DNA of 64,000 nucleotides, from positions 1 to 64,000 of the forward strand of contig NZ_WHYR01000017.1 of the NCBI RefSeq assembly GCF_009428905.1, given 5' to 3'. This document shows positions 43,843-52,464 of this stretch, in pieces. Both the position numbers and the translations under genes were made by a program. How positions within the stretch are numbered: position 1 is the stretch's first letter; the number at the start of each line of letters is the position of its first letter. The notes under the pieces are model-generated. The model saw nothing but the letters and a program-made list of their open reading frames with translations, had not been told where the DNA came from and made no database searches. This DNA is from Desulfofundulus thermobenzoicus (lineage in GTDB: Bacteria; Bacillota; Desulfotomaculia; Desulfotomaculales; Desulfovirgulaceae).

Positions 43843-43974
43843 AAAAAAAACAGGGACAGGGGAAATAGTAAATAAAACCATCTCCTCTGTCCTGGAACCT
43901 GAGAGTTTCATTTCCCTTTTTCCGGAAAACTTGCCCCGTCGGTGTTCCTCCCGGGGGAGGAAGCTCTCCAGAGG
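43843..43974 (-). promoter_or_regulatory. Glycine riboswitch (single aptamer) with terminator expression platform, orphan
   Basis: Minus-strand aptamer at 43974-43884. P1 is CCTCTG/CAGAGG. The conserved core elements are GGAGAGC, CACCGACGGGGCAA, AAACTCTCAGGT and GGACAGAGG. Its 3' strand GGACAGAGG can instead pair with CCCCTGTCC, forming a terminator that ends in eight Ts (43850-43843). This is a normal ON-switch layout. No minus-strand gene follows: 43740-42846 is the opposite-strand mntA-hepT pair, then the lplA remnant. The flanking 43741-43842 and 43975-44072 show no gene. Confidence 0.92.
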
Positions 43975-44072
43975 TCCGTCCAGCTGCTCCACCTCTACTA
44001 TATGTTTTAACGGCAACGGGTATTCTCACAAATAACTTAATGCATCCGGTTTATTACCTTATTGCTGCCCGG

Positions 44073-44435
44073 TTAAAAGGCGTTCCGGATGTGTTCCAAG
44101 CGCTCCAGACGCTGCCCGGGGCCGTATTTCAAGGCCAGCACGTCGAAACGCAGCGGTCCTATGTGCCCGCCGGCGGCCGCCAGGTAGTGGCGGGCCGCCA
44201 GGCGCAATTTGGCCTGTTTTTGCCGGCCCACGCTTTCCTGGGGCAGGCCGAAGCTGTCCGTGCTGCGGCAGCGCACTTCCACAAAGACCATTGTGCGGCC
44301 ATCCAGGGCGATAATATCTATTTCTCCCGCCGGGCAGCGAAAATTGCGCTGAACCAACCGGTAGCCCTTGGAAACCAGGTAACGGGAAGCATCGTCTTCT
44401 CCCCTGCGGCCCAGGGTTTTCCGGTGCATGGTCAA
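44073..44435 (-). CDS. yraN: YraN/UPF0102 family endonuclease-like protein
   Basis: About 120 aa with the UPF0102 PD-(D/E)XK-type core: LGRRGEDDASRYLVSKGYR, CPAGEIDIIALDG and VFVEVRCRS. Function unclear; the fold resembles Holliday-junction resolvases. TTG 44435 is five bases after AGGGGTGA; ATG 44429 is an alternative. It normally neighbours rnhB or comM. Confidence 0.93.
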   Translation of the reverse strand: MTMHRKTLGRRGEDDASRYLVSKGYRLVQRNFRCPAGEIDIIALDGRTMVFVEVRCRSTDSFGLPQESVGRQKQAKLRLAARHYLAAAGGHIGPLRFDVLALKYGPGQRLERLEHIRNAF

Positions 44436-44564
44436 TACAATCACCCCTAACGGACGGGATTAAATCACATCATTTTACCGGCAATGAACCATTGGTCGCA
44501 GGGTGGTCCTCACTGACAACGGGACAACAAAGCAGGCCGGCAAATGCAGGCAAATTGGCAAATC

Positions 44565-45011
44565 CTATCCGGCGGGAATCAGCTTCTTCTCCTGCAGGTA
44601 TTCCATGAGCATTTTGGCCGTGTTGCCGGTAATCTTCAGGCAGTTGCGCAGGTGCTCCGGGGTGTCGAAGGGATGAGGATTCAGGGAGCGGCAGCAGGTA
44701 GCCCCGAACTTTTCCTCAAAGCGGTCGTGAAAACCCCTGGTCAGGTCATAAGTCCGGTAACGGTCCCCCTGGTGATCCGTACGGCCGGTTAAAAGACCCA
44801 GGATCATGGCCGATGCCGTCAGCGCCCCGCACATACAACCGGCGTGTCCCAATCCGCCGCCCAGGCCGGTGGTCAGGCGCACCAGATCCCGCTCCACCCC
44901 GGGAACCGCCATTTCCCGGAAGGTTAGAAAAATGGACTCGGCGCAGTTGTAGCCCTCCCGGAAATAGTTCCCCGCTTTATTTCTGGCTTCCAGGGCCAGG
45001 TTTTCCGCCAT
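44565..45011 (-). CDS. C_GCAxxG_C_C family protein
   Basis: A 148-aa redox-type protein named for its cysteine pattern. Visible are YNCAESIFLTF, GGLGHAGCMCGALTASAMILGL, and CCRSL plus a final NCLKITGNTA. It is likely a metal- or Fe-S-binding electron-transfer protein or reductase component; function unproven. GGAG is eight bases before ATG 45011. Confidence 0.9.
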   Translation of the reverse strand: MAENLALEARNKAGNYFREGYNCAESIFLTFREMAVPGVERDLVRLTTGLGGGLGHAGCMCGALTASAMILGLLTGRTDHQGDRYRTYDLTRGFHDRFEEKFGATCCRSLNPHPFDTPEHLRNCLKITGNTAKMLMEYLQEKKLIPAG

Positions 45012-45166
45012 TTCAATCACTCCATTCCTGTAAGGTAATCATTAAAATTCTCCAGGATATTTTCTTTTCCCTTTCCGGATTAATAAATTATTCACCGGCA
45101 CATGGACAGGAAGAATCCGGAAAGATAAAGGCATATAATATACCACAGCAGAAATGGGAGTTCCCC

Positions 45167-45331
45167 ATGGGAGCATCCGTTCCCACCGTAAAGCATGCGA
45201 ATCTTTTTGAGCCGGAGGATGATTCCCGGATCAGCGTTACCGGATGCGTTCTCTTTAAGCAGCCCGTGTCAAGGAACCGTCCCCTGACACACCTGACACA
45301 ACTGCAAATGTGTCAAAGAACCGTCCCCTGA
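45167..45331 (+). CDS. Doubtful 54-aa ORF running into palindromic repeats
   Basis: The first 35 codons (MGASVPTVKHANLFEPEDDS, then RISVTGCVLFKQPV) look protein-like. The last 20 are encoded by the repeats at 45266-45375. AT-rich GCATATAATATACC and GGGAG precede the ATG. It may be the surviving start of a gene truncated by the repeats, or chance. Confidence 0.2.
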   Translation: MGASVPTVKHANLFEPEDDSRISVTGCVLFKQPVSRNRPLTHLTQLQMCQRTVP

Positions 45332-45375
45332 CACACCGTCCCCTGACACACCTGAAGAACCGTCCCCTGACACAC
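45266..45375. repeat. Cluster of four REP-like palindromic units
   Basis: Four copies or partial copies of AACCGTCCCCTGACACA. The first two are full palindromes bounded by TGTCA and TGACA. Units start near 45266, 45309, 45336 and 45356. Sequences of this kind are widespread in Firmicute intergenic DNA and are associated with REP-linked Y1 transposases; no transposase is present here. Confidence 0.75.
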
Positions 45376-45406
45376 TGCGGAATTTTTTTAAGGGAGAGTT
45401 GTACAG

Positions 45407-46132
45407 ATGGATATGCCCACCGGACGTTATACCCATAAGGGACCGGGGGAAAGTAAGATCCCGTCGGGTACCACCTACCGGAACTATCCGGTGGATATGG
45501 TTTATTTCCCCGGGCAATACACCGGCAATCAGGGAGCCTATACCCCCGTCACCGCCAGACCCCTGCCCCCGGAACTGCTGCGTTTGCGGGGCATCTCCGC
45601 CCGGAACATGCAGGAGCACTATAAGCTTTACCAGGGATATGTGCACAAAACCAATGAAATCCGTTCCCTTTTACGTACGGTGGACCGGGCCACGGCCAAC
45701 GCCACCTACAGTCCCCTGCGGGCGTTAAAGGTGGAGGAAAGTTATGCCACCAACGGAGCCAAACTGCACGAACTGTATTTCGGCAACCTGGGCGGTCCGG
45801 GCGGGCGGCCCGCTCAAGACCTTTACGATTTCATTGTGCGCAGCTTCGGCTCCTATGAAGCCTGGGAAACGGATTTCAAAGCCTCCGGCCTGGCCGTACG
45901 GGGCTGGGCCACCCTGTCCTTTGATCCGGACGACGGTTTTTTACACAACTATTCCATGGACGCCCACAACGCAGGGCTGGTGGTCCATATGATTCCCCTT
46001 CTGGTGATGGATGTTTACGAGCACGCCTACTACATGGACTACGGCACCGACCGTAAGGGCTACATTGAAGCCTTTTTCCAGAATATCGACTGGGCGGCGG
46101 TTGAGGCCCGCTTGCACGCTTTGAAACACTGA
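45407..46132 (+). CDS. Divergent Fe/Mn superoxide dismutase-family protein
   Basis: 241 aa. A 60-residue proline/glycine/tyrosine-rich N-terminal extension (PTGRYTHKGPGESKIPSG) precedes the SOD fold. Metal ligands are likely in MQEHYKLYQGYVHK, KLHELYFGNLGG and MDVYEHAYYMDYG, where the usual DVWEHAYY Trp is Tyr. Dismutation of superoxide is probable but the substitutions leave room for another role, e.g. a spore-coat-associated SOD. Plus strand, single gene, bounded by palindromic repeats and a terminator. Confidence 0.85.
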   Translation: MDMPTGRYTHKGPGESKIPSGTTYRNYPVDMVYFPGQYTGNQGAYTPVTARPLPPELLRLRGISARNMQEHYKLYQGYVHKTNEIRSLLRTVDRATANATYSPLRALKVEESYATNGAKLHELYFGNLGGPGGRPAQDLYDFIVRSFGSYEAWETDFKASGLAVRGWATLSFDPDDGFLHNYSMDAHNAGLVVHMIPLLVMDVYEHAYYMDYGTDRKGYIEAFFQNIDWAAVEARLHALKH

Positions 46133-46189
46133 CGGTGACTGGGCCAGTATCCATAGGAGTAACGGCTTTGCTGACGCGAAAATGAAGAT

Positions 46190-46232
46190 AAAAAAGACGG
46201 CCCCCCGAACAGCGGGGACCGCCTCTTTTTTT
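46190..46232. terminator. Bidirectional terminator between sod and nuoN
   Basis: GC-rich stem (GGCCCCCCG...CGGGGACCGCC) flanked by TTTTTTT on the plus side and TTTTTT on the minus side. It serves both convergent transcripts. Confidence 0.85.
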
Positions 46233-46244
46233 ATACCCGCATTC

Positions 46245-47669
46245 TCAATGCATAAAGAACGAATGGGCGGCCGTATTGATCACTTCCGACAGCGGGCCGG
46301 GGTAGATACCGATGATCAAGGTGGCAATCATGGCCACGATGAGGGTGACGGCCACCGGGGCGCTCACATGGATGGGTGAACCGTCCAGGGGCTCATCCCG
46401 GTACATGACCAGGGCCACCCGCAGGTAGTAGTAAACCGAGACCATGCTCATGATCAGGCCGATGAAGGCCAGCCACAGGTAGTTGTCCACAATGGTCTTG
46501 AAGAGGTAGAACTTGCCCACAAAGCCCGCCAGGGGCGGGATGCCGGCCATGGAAAGCATGGAAATGACCATCACCGCCGCCATCAATGGCGAGCGCTGGC
46601 TCAAGCCCGCATAGTCCCGGATCTCGTCACTGCCGGTGACATTGTAGAAGTAGGTGGCCACGGTAAAGGCGCCGATGGTGGCAAAGACGTAGAGGAAGGC
46701 GTAGAACATGACGCCCTTGATCCCCGATTCGCTGGCGGTGACCAGACCCACCAGGATATAGCCGGCCTGGGCGATACTGGAGTAGGCCAGCAGCCGCTTG
46801 ATGTTGGTCTGCGGAATGGCCACCAGGTTGCCCACAATGATGGTGATGGCCGACAGTACCGCCACCAGCATGGTCCAGTGGGCCCAAACACCGGGCAGGG
46901 CGGTCACAAAGACCCGCAGCAGGATGGCAAAGGAAGCGGCCTTGGAACCCACGGCCAGGTAGGAAGTCACCGGGGTGGGCGCCCCTTCGTAAACGTCGGG
47001 CGTCCACATGTGGAAGGGCACGGCTGAAATCTTAAAGCCCAGCCCGGCCACCAGCATGGCCAGCCCGAGGATGAGCGCCGGCACGGGATTCACGGCCACG
47101 GCCTGGCCCACCTCGGAAATGGTCACGGACCCGGTAACGGCGTAAACCAGGCTCAAGCCGTAAAGGAGCACCGCCGAAGACATCCCCGCCAGCAAGATAT
47201 ACTTGATGCCCGCCTCCACCGATTTGCTTTCCGTGCGTTTAAAGCAAACCAGCACGATAAAAGCGATGGTCATCAACTCCAGCCCCAGGTAGAGGGTGAT
47301 GAAGTCACCGGCCGATGCCAGCACCATCATGCCCAGGGTGGCGAAGAGGAGCATGCTGTAATACTCGCTCTGGTCGCCCATGTCATCCACAAAGCGCATG
47401 GAGCCCAGAACCACCAGAAAGGCCGCCGTCAGGAAGGTAATCTTGAAGAAGATGGCGTACTGGTCCACCACAAACATGCCCTCGTAAAGGGAGCCCTGAT
47501 TGTTCCAGCCGGAAATGGTCAGCCCCAGCACTCCCAGAAGGCCCAGGGCCGTCACCCAGCCCAGGCCGTGGCGGGATTCTTTGGGAATGATCAGGCCCAG
47601 AATGAGCACCCCCAGGCCCAGGATGGAAAGGGCTATTTCCGGTATCAGCAAGGAAAGATCCACATTCAT
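46245..47669 (-). CDS. nuoN: Complex I subunit N
   Basis: A 474-aa antiporter-like membrane subunit with about 14 predicted helices, translocating protons or cations. It has LAYSSIAQAGYILVGL and KISAVPFHMWTPDVYEGAP, with the lysines typical of this family. It is the last gene of the nuo operon and overlaps nuoM by four bases. Confidence 0.96.
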   Translation of the reverse strand: MNVDLSLLIPEIALSILGLGVLILGLIIPKESRHGLGWVTALGLLGVLGLTISGWNNQGSLYEGMFVVDQYAIFFKITFLTAAFLVVLGSMRFVDDMGDQSEYYSMLLFATLGMMVLASAGDFITLYLGLELMTIAFIVLVCFKRTESKSVEAGIKYILLAGMSSAVLLYGLSLVYAVTGSVTISEVGQAVAVNPVPALILGLAMLVAGLGFKISAVPFHMWTPDVYEGAPTPVTSYLAVGSKAASFAILLRVFVTALPGVWAHWTMLVAVLSAITIIVGNLVAIPQTNIKRLLAYSSIAQAGYILVGLVTASESGIKGVMFYAFLYVFATIGAFTVATYFYNVTGSDEIRDYAGLSQRSPLMAAVMVISMLSMAGIPPLAGFVGKFYLFKTIVDNYLWLAFIGLIMSMVSVYYYLRVALVMYRDEPLDGSPIHVSAPVAVTLIVAMIATLIIGIYPGPLSEVINTAAHSFFMH

Positions 47670-49186
47670 TTAGAAATCCCCCCTAACTGGAGCGCGCCGC
47701 TGATCTGGGCCATCAGCGGTGCAACACCGCTGTTGACCATATCGAAGAGCAGGAAGGGGAGCAGGCCGCCCACCACCAGCACGGTGCCCAGCACGGCCAG
47801 GGGCACCAGTTCGGGACCCTTGATATCCTGCAGGTGATCGTATTCAGACCGCGGCGGTCCAAACAGGGTGTTGGCGCCGGCCCGCAGGGCATACAGGGCG
47901 GTGATGATGATCCCGGCGATGGCCACCACGGCCAGACCGCCGTATACCTGGAAGGAGGCTACGAAAATGGTGAACTCCGGAACAAAGCTCACCAGCCCCG
48001 GCAATCCCAGGGAGGCCAGGGCCGCCAGCATGAAGGCCACGGCAATGCGGGGCACCTGCCGGGCCAGGCCGCCCATGTCGGGAATCCACCGGGTGTGGGT
48101 CTTCTCGTAGATAAAGCCGATGGTGGAGAAGAACAGGGCCGCCATCACCCCGTGGCCAAACATATTGGCCACCGCCCCGTTGAGTCCGATGACGTTCAGG
48201 GAAGCCACGGCCAGGAGCACGTAGCCCATATGACTGACGGAGGAATAACCAACGATGTATTTTAAGTCCTTCTGGGCCAGGGCGGCCATGGCTGCATAGG
48301 CCACTCCGGCCACACCCAGCACGGCAATGACCGGTGCCCAGAACTTGGCCCCCACCGGGAGAACAAAGAGGGCGATGCGGATCAAGCCGTAACCGCCGAT
48401 TTTCTTCAATACACCGGCGTGAATCATACTCACCGCCGTGGGAGCGCCGGCGTAACCGTCGGGCGACCAGGAGTGGAAGGGCCACATGGAAAGCAGCGAG
48501 CCGAAACCGAAAAGCATCAGGGCAAAGAGCCATTTCTGGTCGAAATCACTCAAGCCCCGGGCAGCCTGAGCCAGGCCGGTGAAACTCATGTCCGGCGCCC
48601 CGTTGATGGCCACCGTCTTCATGAACAGGGCAATCACACCCACCAGCAGGAAGGCCGAACCGATCAGGAGGTAGATGGTCAGCTTCATACCGGCGTATTC
48701 CTTGGTCACCCGTTTGGTGCTGCCCCAGATGATCACCAGGATGTAAATGGGGATGACCACCACTTCGTAGAAAAGCAGGAAGATGAACAGGTCCTGGGCG
48801 ATGAAGGTGCCCATCACACCGGTAATCAGCAGCAGCAGCAGGATGAAGAAGTCCCGCGGCCGGTGATTCACGTTCCAGGAGGAAAACACCGCCGAAAAAC
48901 CAATGAGGTTGGTCAGCAGCAGCATGGGCAGGCTCAAGCCGTCCACGCCCAGGAAGAAGGTTACCCCCAGGTCCTCAATCCAGGGTATTTGCTGTACAAA
49001 CTGCAGCCCCCCGGCGGACTGGTCATAGGCAAAGTACACAAACAGGGACAGGGCCATGGAGATAAAGGTGCCCACGGCGGCGATGCATTTGATCAGCAAA
49101 TGCTCCTCCCGGGGAATGAAGGTGAGGATCACCGCCGCCGCCACCGGAGCCAGCAGAATGGTTAGCAATACGGGGAAGCCGTCCAT
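47666..49186 (-). CDS. nuoM: Complex I subunit M
   Basis: A 506-aa polytopic antiporter-like subunit. It has the conserved FGSLLSMWPFHSWSPDGYAG and DLKYIVGYSSVSHMGYVLL segments and a Glu/Lys pair region near GVMGTFIAQDLFIFLLFYE. It starts directly behind nuoL, with no gap. Confidence 0.96.
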   Translation of the reverse strand: MDGFPVLLTILLAPVAAAVILTFIPREEHLLIKCIAAVGTFISMALSLFVYFAYDQSAGGLQFVQQIPWIEDLGVTFFLGVDGLSLPMLLLTNLIGFSAVFSSWNVNHRPRDFFILLLLLITGVMGTFIAQDLFIFLLFYEVVVIPIYILVIIWGSTKRVTKEYAGMKLTIYLLIGSAFLLVGVIALFMKTVAINGAPDMSFTGLAQAARGLSDFDQKWLFALMLFGFGSLLSMWPFHSWSPDGYAGAPTAVSMIHAGVLKKIGGYGLIRIALFVLPVGAKFWAPVIAVLGVAGVAYAAMAALAQKDLKYIVGYSSVSHMGYVLLAVASLNVIGLNGAVANMFGHGVMAALFFSTIGFIYEKTHTRWIPDMGGLARQVPRIAVAFMLAALASLGLPGLVSFVPEFTIFVASFQVYGGLAVVAIAGIIITALYALRAGANTLFGPPRSEYDHLQDIKGPELVPLAVLGTVLVVGGLLPFLLFDMVNSGVAPLMAQISGALQLGGISK

Positions 49187-51106
49187 TTATTTCACACCCC
49201 CCATGATCAGGCCGGCGGCCGAAGGACCGGTGAAGGCCAGGGCAATGACCACGGCCAGCACTCCCAGGAAGAAAACCAGGGCGTAGTTCTGCAGCCGGCC
49301 CGTATTGGTCACCCGCAAACCCTCGCCGAAGAGGCAGGTCAGGTGGCCCAGACCGTTGACGATAATGCCGTCCACCACATAGATATCGAAGAGGTAGAAC
49401 AGTTTGGCCGCGCCGTCAATGATGGTATGGTTGAACCAGAGGTAAATTTCGTCAATGTAATACTTGTTGTAAAGCAGGGTGTAAAGGCCGTGGAAACGCC
49501 GGGACAGTTCCTTCGCTTTAACCTTTGCTTTATCCACATAGTAAAGCTGGTAGGCGAGGTAAATGCCCAGCACGGCCAGCACGATGGAGCCGATCATCAC
49601 CCAGTAGTTGGGTTCGCCGTGGTGGGGATGGCCGAAGAAAATCCACTGGCTCCATACATTGGCCCAGGGGGTGCCCACCAGGCCGCCCACTGCGGAAAGA
49701 ACAGCCAGGATAATCAGCGGCACGGTCATCACCGGGGGCGACTCCTGGGGATGGTTTTCCGGATTTTCTTCGCCGAAGAAAGTAAGGAAAATCAAACGCC
49801 ACATATAAAAGGCGGTCAGGAAGGCGGTAAAGGCCGCCATGGCAAAGAGCACGTAGTGACCGCTGGAAAGGGTTTGGGCCAGGATTTCATCCTTGCTCCA
49901 GAAACCGGCAAAGGGTGGAATGCCGGCAATGGCCAGGCCGCCGACCACAAAGGTCCAGCCGGTGATGGGCATTTTCTTGATCAGCCCGCCCATTTCCCAG
50001 ATATCCGCCTTATGGTGCAGGGCCACCAGTACGCTGCCGGCGCCCATGAACATGAGGGCCTTGAAGAAGGCGTGGGTCCACATGTGGAATAAACCGGCGG
50101 ACATGCTGCCCACCCCCAGGGCCAGCATCATGTAGCCGATCTGGCTGACGGTGGAGTAGGCCAGGATACGCTTGATCTCCCGCTGGGTGATGGCGATGGT
50201 GGCGGCAAAGAGGGCCGTAAAGCCGCCGGTGACGGCCACCAGTTCCATGGCGCTGGGCACCTCATGGAACAGGAACATCACCCGGGCCACCAGGTAGACA
50301 CCGGCCACCACCATGGTGGCGGCGTGGATCAGGGCGCTGACCGGGGTGGGACCCTCCATGGCGTCGGGCAACCACACGTGCAGCGGAAACTGGCCCGACT
50401 TACCGATGGGCCCGATGAACACCAGCACCGCAATCAAACTGAGCATACCAAAGGTGGTATACTGCTCAAAGTGCGGAATCTTTTCCGCCAGTTCGGCCAG
50501 GTTCAATGTCCCGAAGATGATCTGCAGGGACAACAGGCCCAGCAAAAGGCCGAAGTCGGCAATCCGGCAGGTGACAAAGGCTTTCTTGGCCGCTTCCCGG
50601 GCCGAGATCTTATGGGTGTAGAAACCAATCAGCAGGTAGGAACAGAGGCCCACCAGTTCCCAGGCCACAAACATTTCCAGCAGGTTGCTGGAAATGGCCA
50701 GCAGGAGCATGGAGGCGGCAAACAGGGATACATAGGAGAAGAATACGGAAAAGCCGGGATCCCCTTCCATGTAGCCGATGGCGTAAATAAAGATCAGGGA
50801 GGCCACCATGGAGACCATGAAAATCATCATGGCCGAAACGGGATCCAGCTGCACCCCCACGTCTATGTTTAAACCAGGCATGGAAAACCAGCGGGCGGCG
50901 TAGACCAGGGGTTTTTCCATAAACTCCGGGCTGGTAAAAACGCCGTAGGCGGCAAAGGCAGAGACCACAAAGGCCCCCACTATTCCCGCCACCGCCGTTA
51001 AGGCACTGAGCATGGGCCAGGGCCTGGTGAAAAAGACGATAATCACGAAGGCCAGGGCGGGCAGGAACGGCACCAGCCAGGCGTGCTGCATGGCAAACTC
51101 TACCAT
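49187..51106 (-). CDS. nuoL: Complex I subunit L
   Basis: A 639-aa largest antiporter-like subunit. It has GKSGQFPLHVWLPDAMEGPT and RILAYSTVSQIGYMMLALG, with a long C-terminal region corresponding to the lateral helix and final TM helix. Membrane embedded. Confidence 0.96.
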   Translation of the reverse strand: MVEFAMQHAWLVPFLPALAFVIIVFFTRPWPMLSALTAVAGIVGAFVVSAFAAYGVFTSPEFMEKPLVYAARWFSMPGLNIDVGVQLDPVSAMMIFMVSMVASLIFIYAIGYMEGDPGFSVFFSYVSLFAASMLLLAISSNLLEMFVAWELVGLCSYLLIGFYTHKISAREAAKKAFVTCRIADFGLLLGLLSLQIIFGTLNLAELAEKIPHFEQYTTFGMLSLIAVLVFIGPIGKSGQFPLHVWLPDAMEGPTPVSALIHAATMVVAGVYLVARVMFLFHEVPSAMELVAVTGGFTALFAATIAITQREIKRILAYSTVSQIGYMMLALGVGSMSAGLFHMWTHAFFKALMFMGAGSVLVALHHKADIWEMGGLIKKMPITGWTFVVGGLAIAGIPPFAGFWSKDEILAQTLSSGHYVLFAMAAFTAFLTAFYMWRLIFLTFFGEENPENHPQESPPVMTVPLIILAVLSAVGGLVGTPWANVWSQWIFFGHPHHGEPNYWVMIGSIVLAVLGIYLAYQLYYVDKAKVKAKELSRRFHGLYTLLYNKYYIDEIYLWFNHTIIDGAAKLFYLFDIYVVDGIIVNGLGHLTCLFGEGLRVTNTGRLQNYALVFFLGVLAVVIALAFTGPSAAGLIMGGVK

Positions 51107-51137
51107 CTTCGTTCAACACCTACCTTTACATGAAATC

Positions 51138-51455
51138 CTACCACTTGAGCCAGTCAAAGTCGTCCAGGTTGACCGATACCTTATTCCGGTAGATGGCAAT
51201 GATAATGGCCAGGCCGACCCCCACCTCGGCGGCAGCCACCGTGATCACAAAGATGGCAAAGATCTGCCCGATGAAAAGGGTGGGGGTGACAAATTTGCTG
51301 ATGGCCACCAGGTTGATATTCACCGCATTGAGCATCAACTCAATGCAGATAAGCACGGCTATGGCATTCTTTTTGGCCAGTACGCCAAAAAGGCCGATAC
51401 CGAACAGCAGCGCCGAAAGAACCATATAATGGGTGAGACTAATCGTTGTGAGCAT
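51138..51455 (-). CDS. nuoK: Complex I subunit K
   Basis: A 105-aa three-helix subunit (MrpC-like). Conserved Glu residues are in CIELMLNAVNINLVAI and VAAAEVGVGLAI. It overlaps the end of nuoJ by 17 bases. Confidence 0.96.
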   Translation of the reverse strand: MLTTISLTHYMVLSALLFGIGLFGVLAKKNAIAVLICIELMLNAVNINLVAISKFVTPTLFIGQIFAIFVITVAAAEVGVGLAIIIAIYRNKVSVNLDDFDWLKW

Positions 51456-51963
51456 CGGCCTTTACCTCCTTGGCCAGAATCAGGGCACCCACCAGGGCCA
51501 CCAGCAGGAGTATTGCCGCCACTTCAAAGGGTATGACATATTTGCTCAGGAGCAATTCGGCAATGTTCTCCACTGTTTTCTCCGGTACGGCCGCCACCTG
51601 GCCCACCCACCGGGTGGTGGCGGAAAGATAGCCGCTGGCCACAATTACCAGGGCCACCACGCCAGCCGCCACGACGGTCTGGCTGTTGAAAAGGTTGGTG
51701 CTGCCCATATCGCCCCGCTGAATGAGCATGATACCGAAGACCACCATGATGCAAACCGCGCCGGCATAGACCAGCACCTGCACCGCAGCCAGGAAGTCGG
51801 CGTCCAGGGTCAGGAACAACCCGGCCATGGCTATAAAGCATACCGCCAGCCAGAGGACCGAGTGGACAATGTTTTTCAGCATGACCACCAGGAGGGCCGA
51901 TCCCAGGACCGTGGCGGCCAGGAGATAAAAGGCGGCAACCATCCAGATACTGCTGTCCATCAT
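51439..51963 (-). CDS. nuoJ: Complex I subunit J
   Basis: A 174-aa membrane subunit with about five helices. ADFLAAVQVLVYAGAVCIM is the hallmark of the pi-bulge helix region. Its ATG overlaps the nuoI stop as ATGA. Confidence 0.95.
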   Translation of the reverse strand: MMDSSIWMVAAFYLLAATVLGSALLVVMLKNIVHSVLWLAVCFIAMAGLFLTLDADFLAAVQVLVYAGAVCIMVVFGIMLIQRGDMGSTNLFNSQTVVAAGVVALVIVASGYLSATTRWVGQVAAVPEKTVENIAELLLSKYVIPFEVAAILLLVALVGALILAKEVKADAHND

Positions 51964-52460
51964 TCACCCTCCTTACCGGGAGCCTTGCCGGCGGCCACTT
52001 CCGCCCGGGCGGATCTGGCTTTGGCCGCCGCCGGGCTCCCGGCAGCGGTTTCGGCCGGCTCCTCATCGGGAATCACTTCCGGAGCAGGACGGTCCACCAG
52101 CACCAGGCGCACTTTACCCCGGTAATACTGGTTCATATTGATTACATGGCTGAACTTAATGGCGTCCTTGTTACATGCTTCCACGCACAGGCCGCAAAAC
52201 AGGCAGTACTCAATGCGCATGACATATTTGGTGAGATACTGCTTTTTTCCCACTTTTTCTTTGGTGATCTGAATTACTTTGTTTGGGCAGGCATTGGCAC
52301 ACAGACCGCAGGCAATGCATTTATCCACATCCAGTTGAAAGCGGCCGTGGTAACGGGCCGGCAGGGGTATCTTTTCCTCGGGATACTGCACGGTCACCTT
52401 CCTGGTGAAAAGTTCCTTCCAGGTGATGGCCAACCCCTTCAACAATCCTTGTCCAAACAT
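51960..52460 (-). CDS. nuoI: Complex I subunit I (2x[4Fe-4S])
   Basis: A 166-aa peripheral-arm electron carrier. Cluster motifs are CIACGLCANACPN and CLFCGLCVEACNK. The C-terminus is a long Ala/Glu-rich tail (EEPAETAAGSPAAAKARSAR) not needed for the fold. In the absence of NuoEFG it is a likely contact surface for a soluble electron donor. Confidence 0.96.
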   Translation of the reverse strand: MFGQGLLKGLAITWKELFTRKVTVQYPEEKIPLPARYHGRFQLDVDKCIACGLCANACPNKVIQITKEKVGKKQYLTKYVMRIEYCLFCGLCVEACNKDAIKFSHVINMNQYYRGKVRLVLVDRPAPEVIPDEEPAETAAGSPAAAKARSARAEVAAGKAPGKEGE

Positions 52461-52464
52461 CTCA

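Noticed and set aside
45266-45375. Interpreting the repeat cluster as a CRISPR array
   Set aside because: Units are palindromic, unequal in length and almost contiguous, with no unique spacers of constant size.
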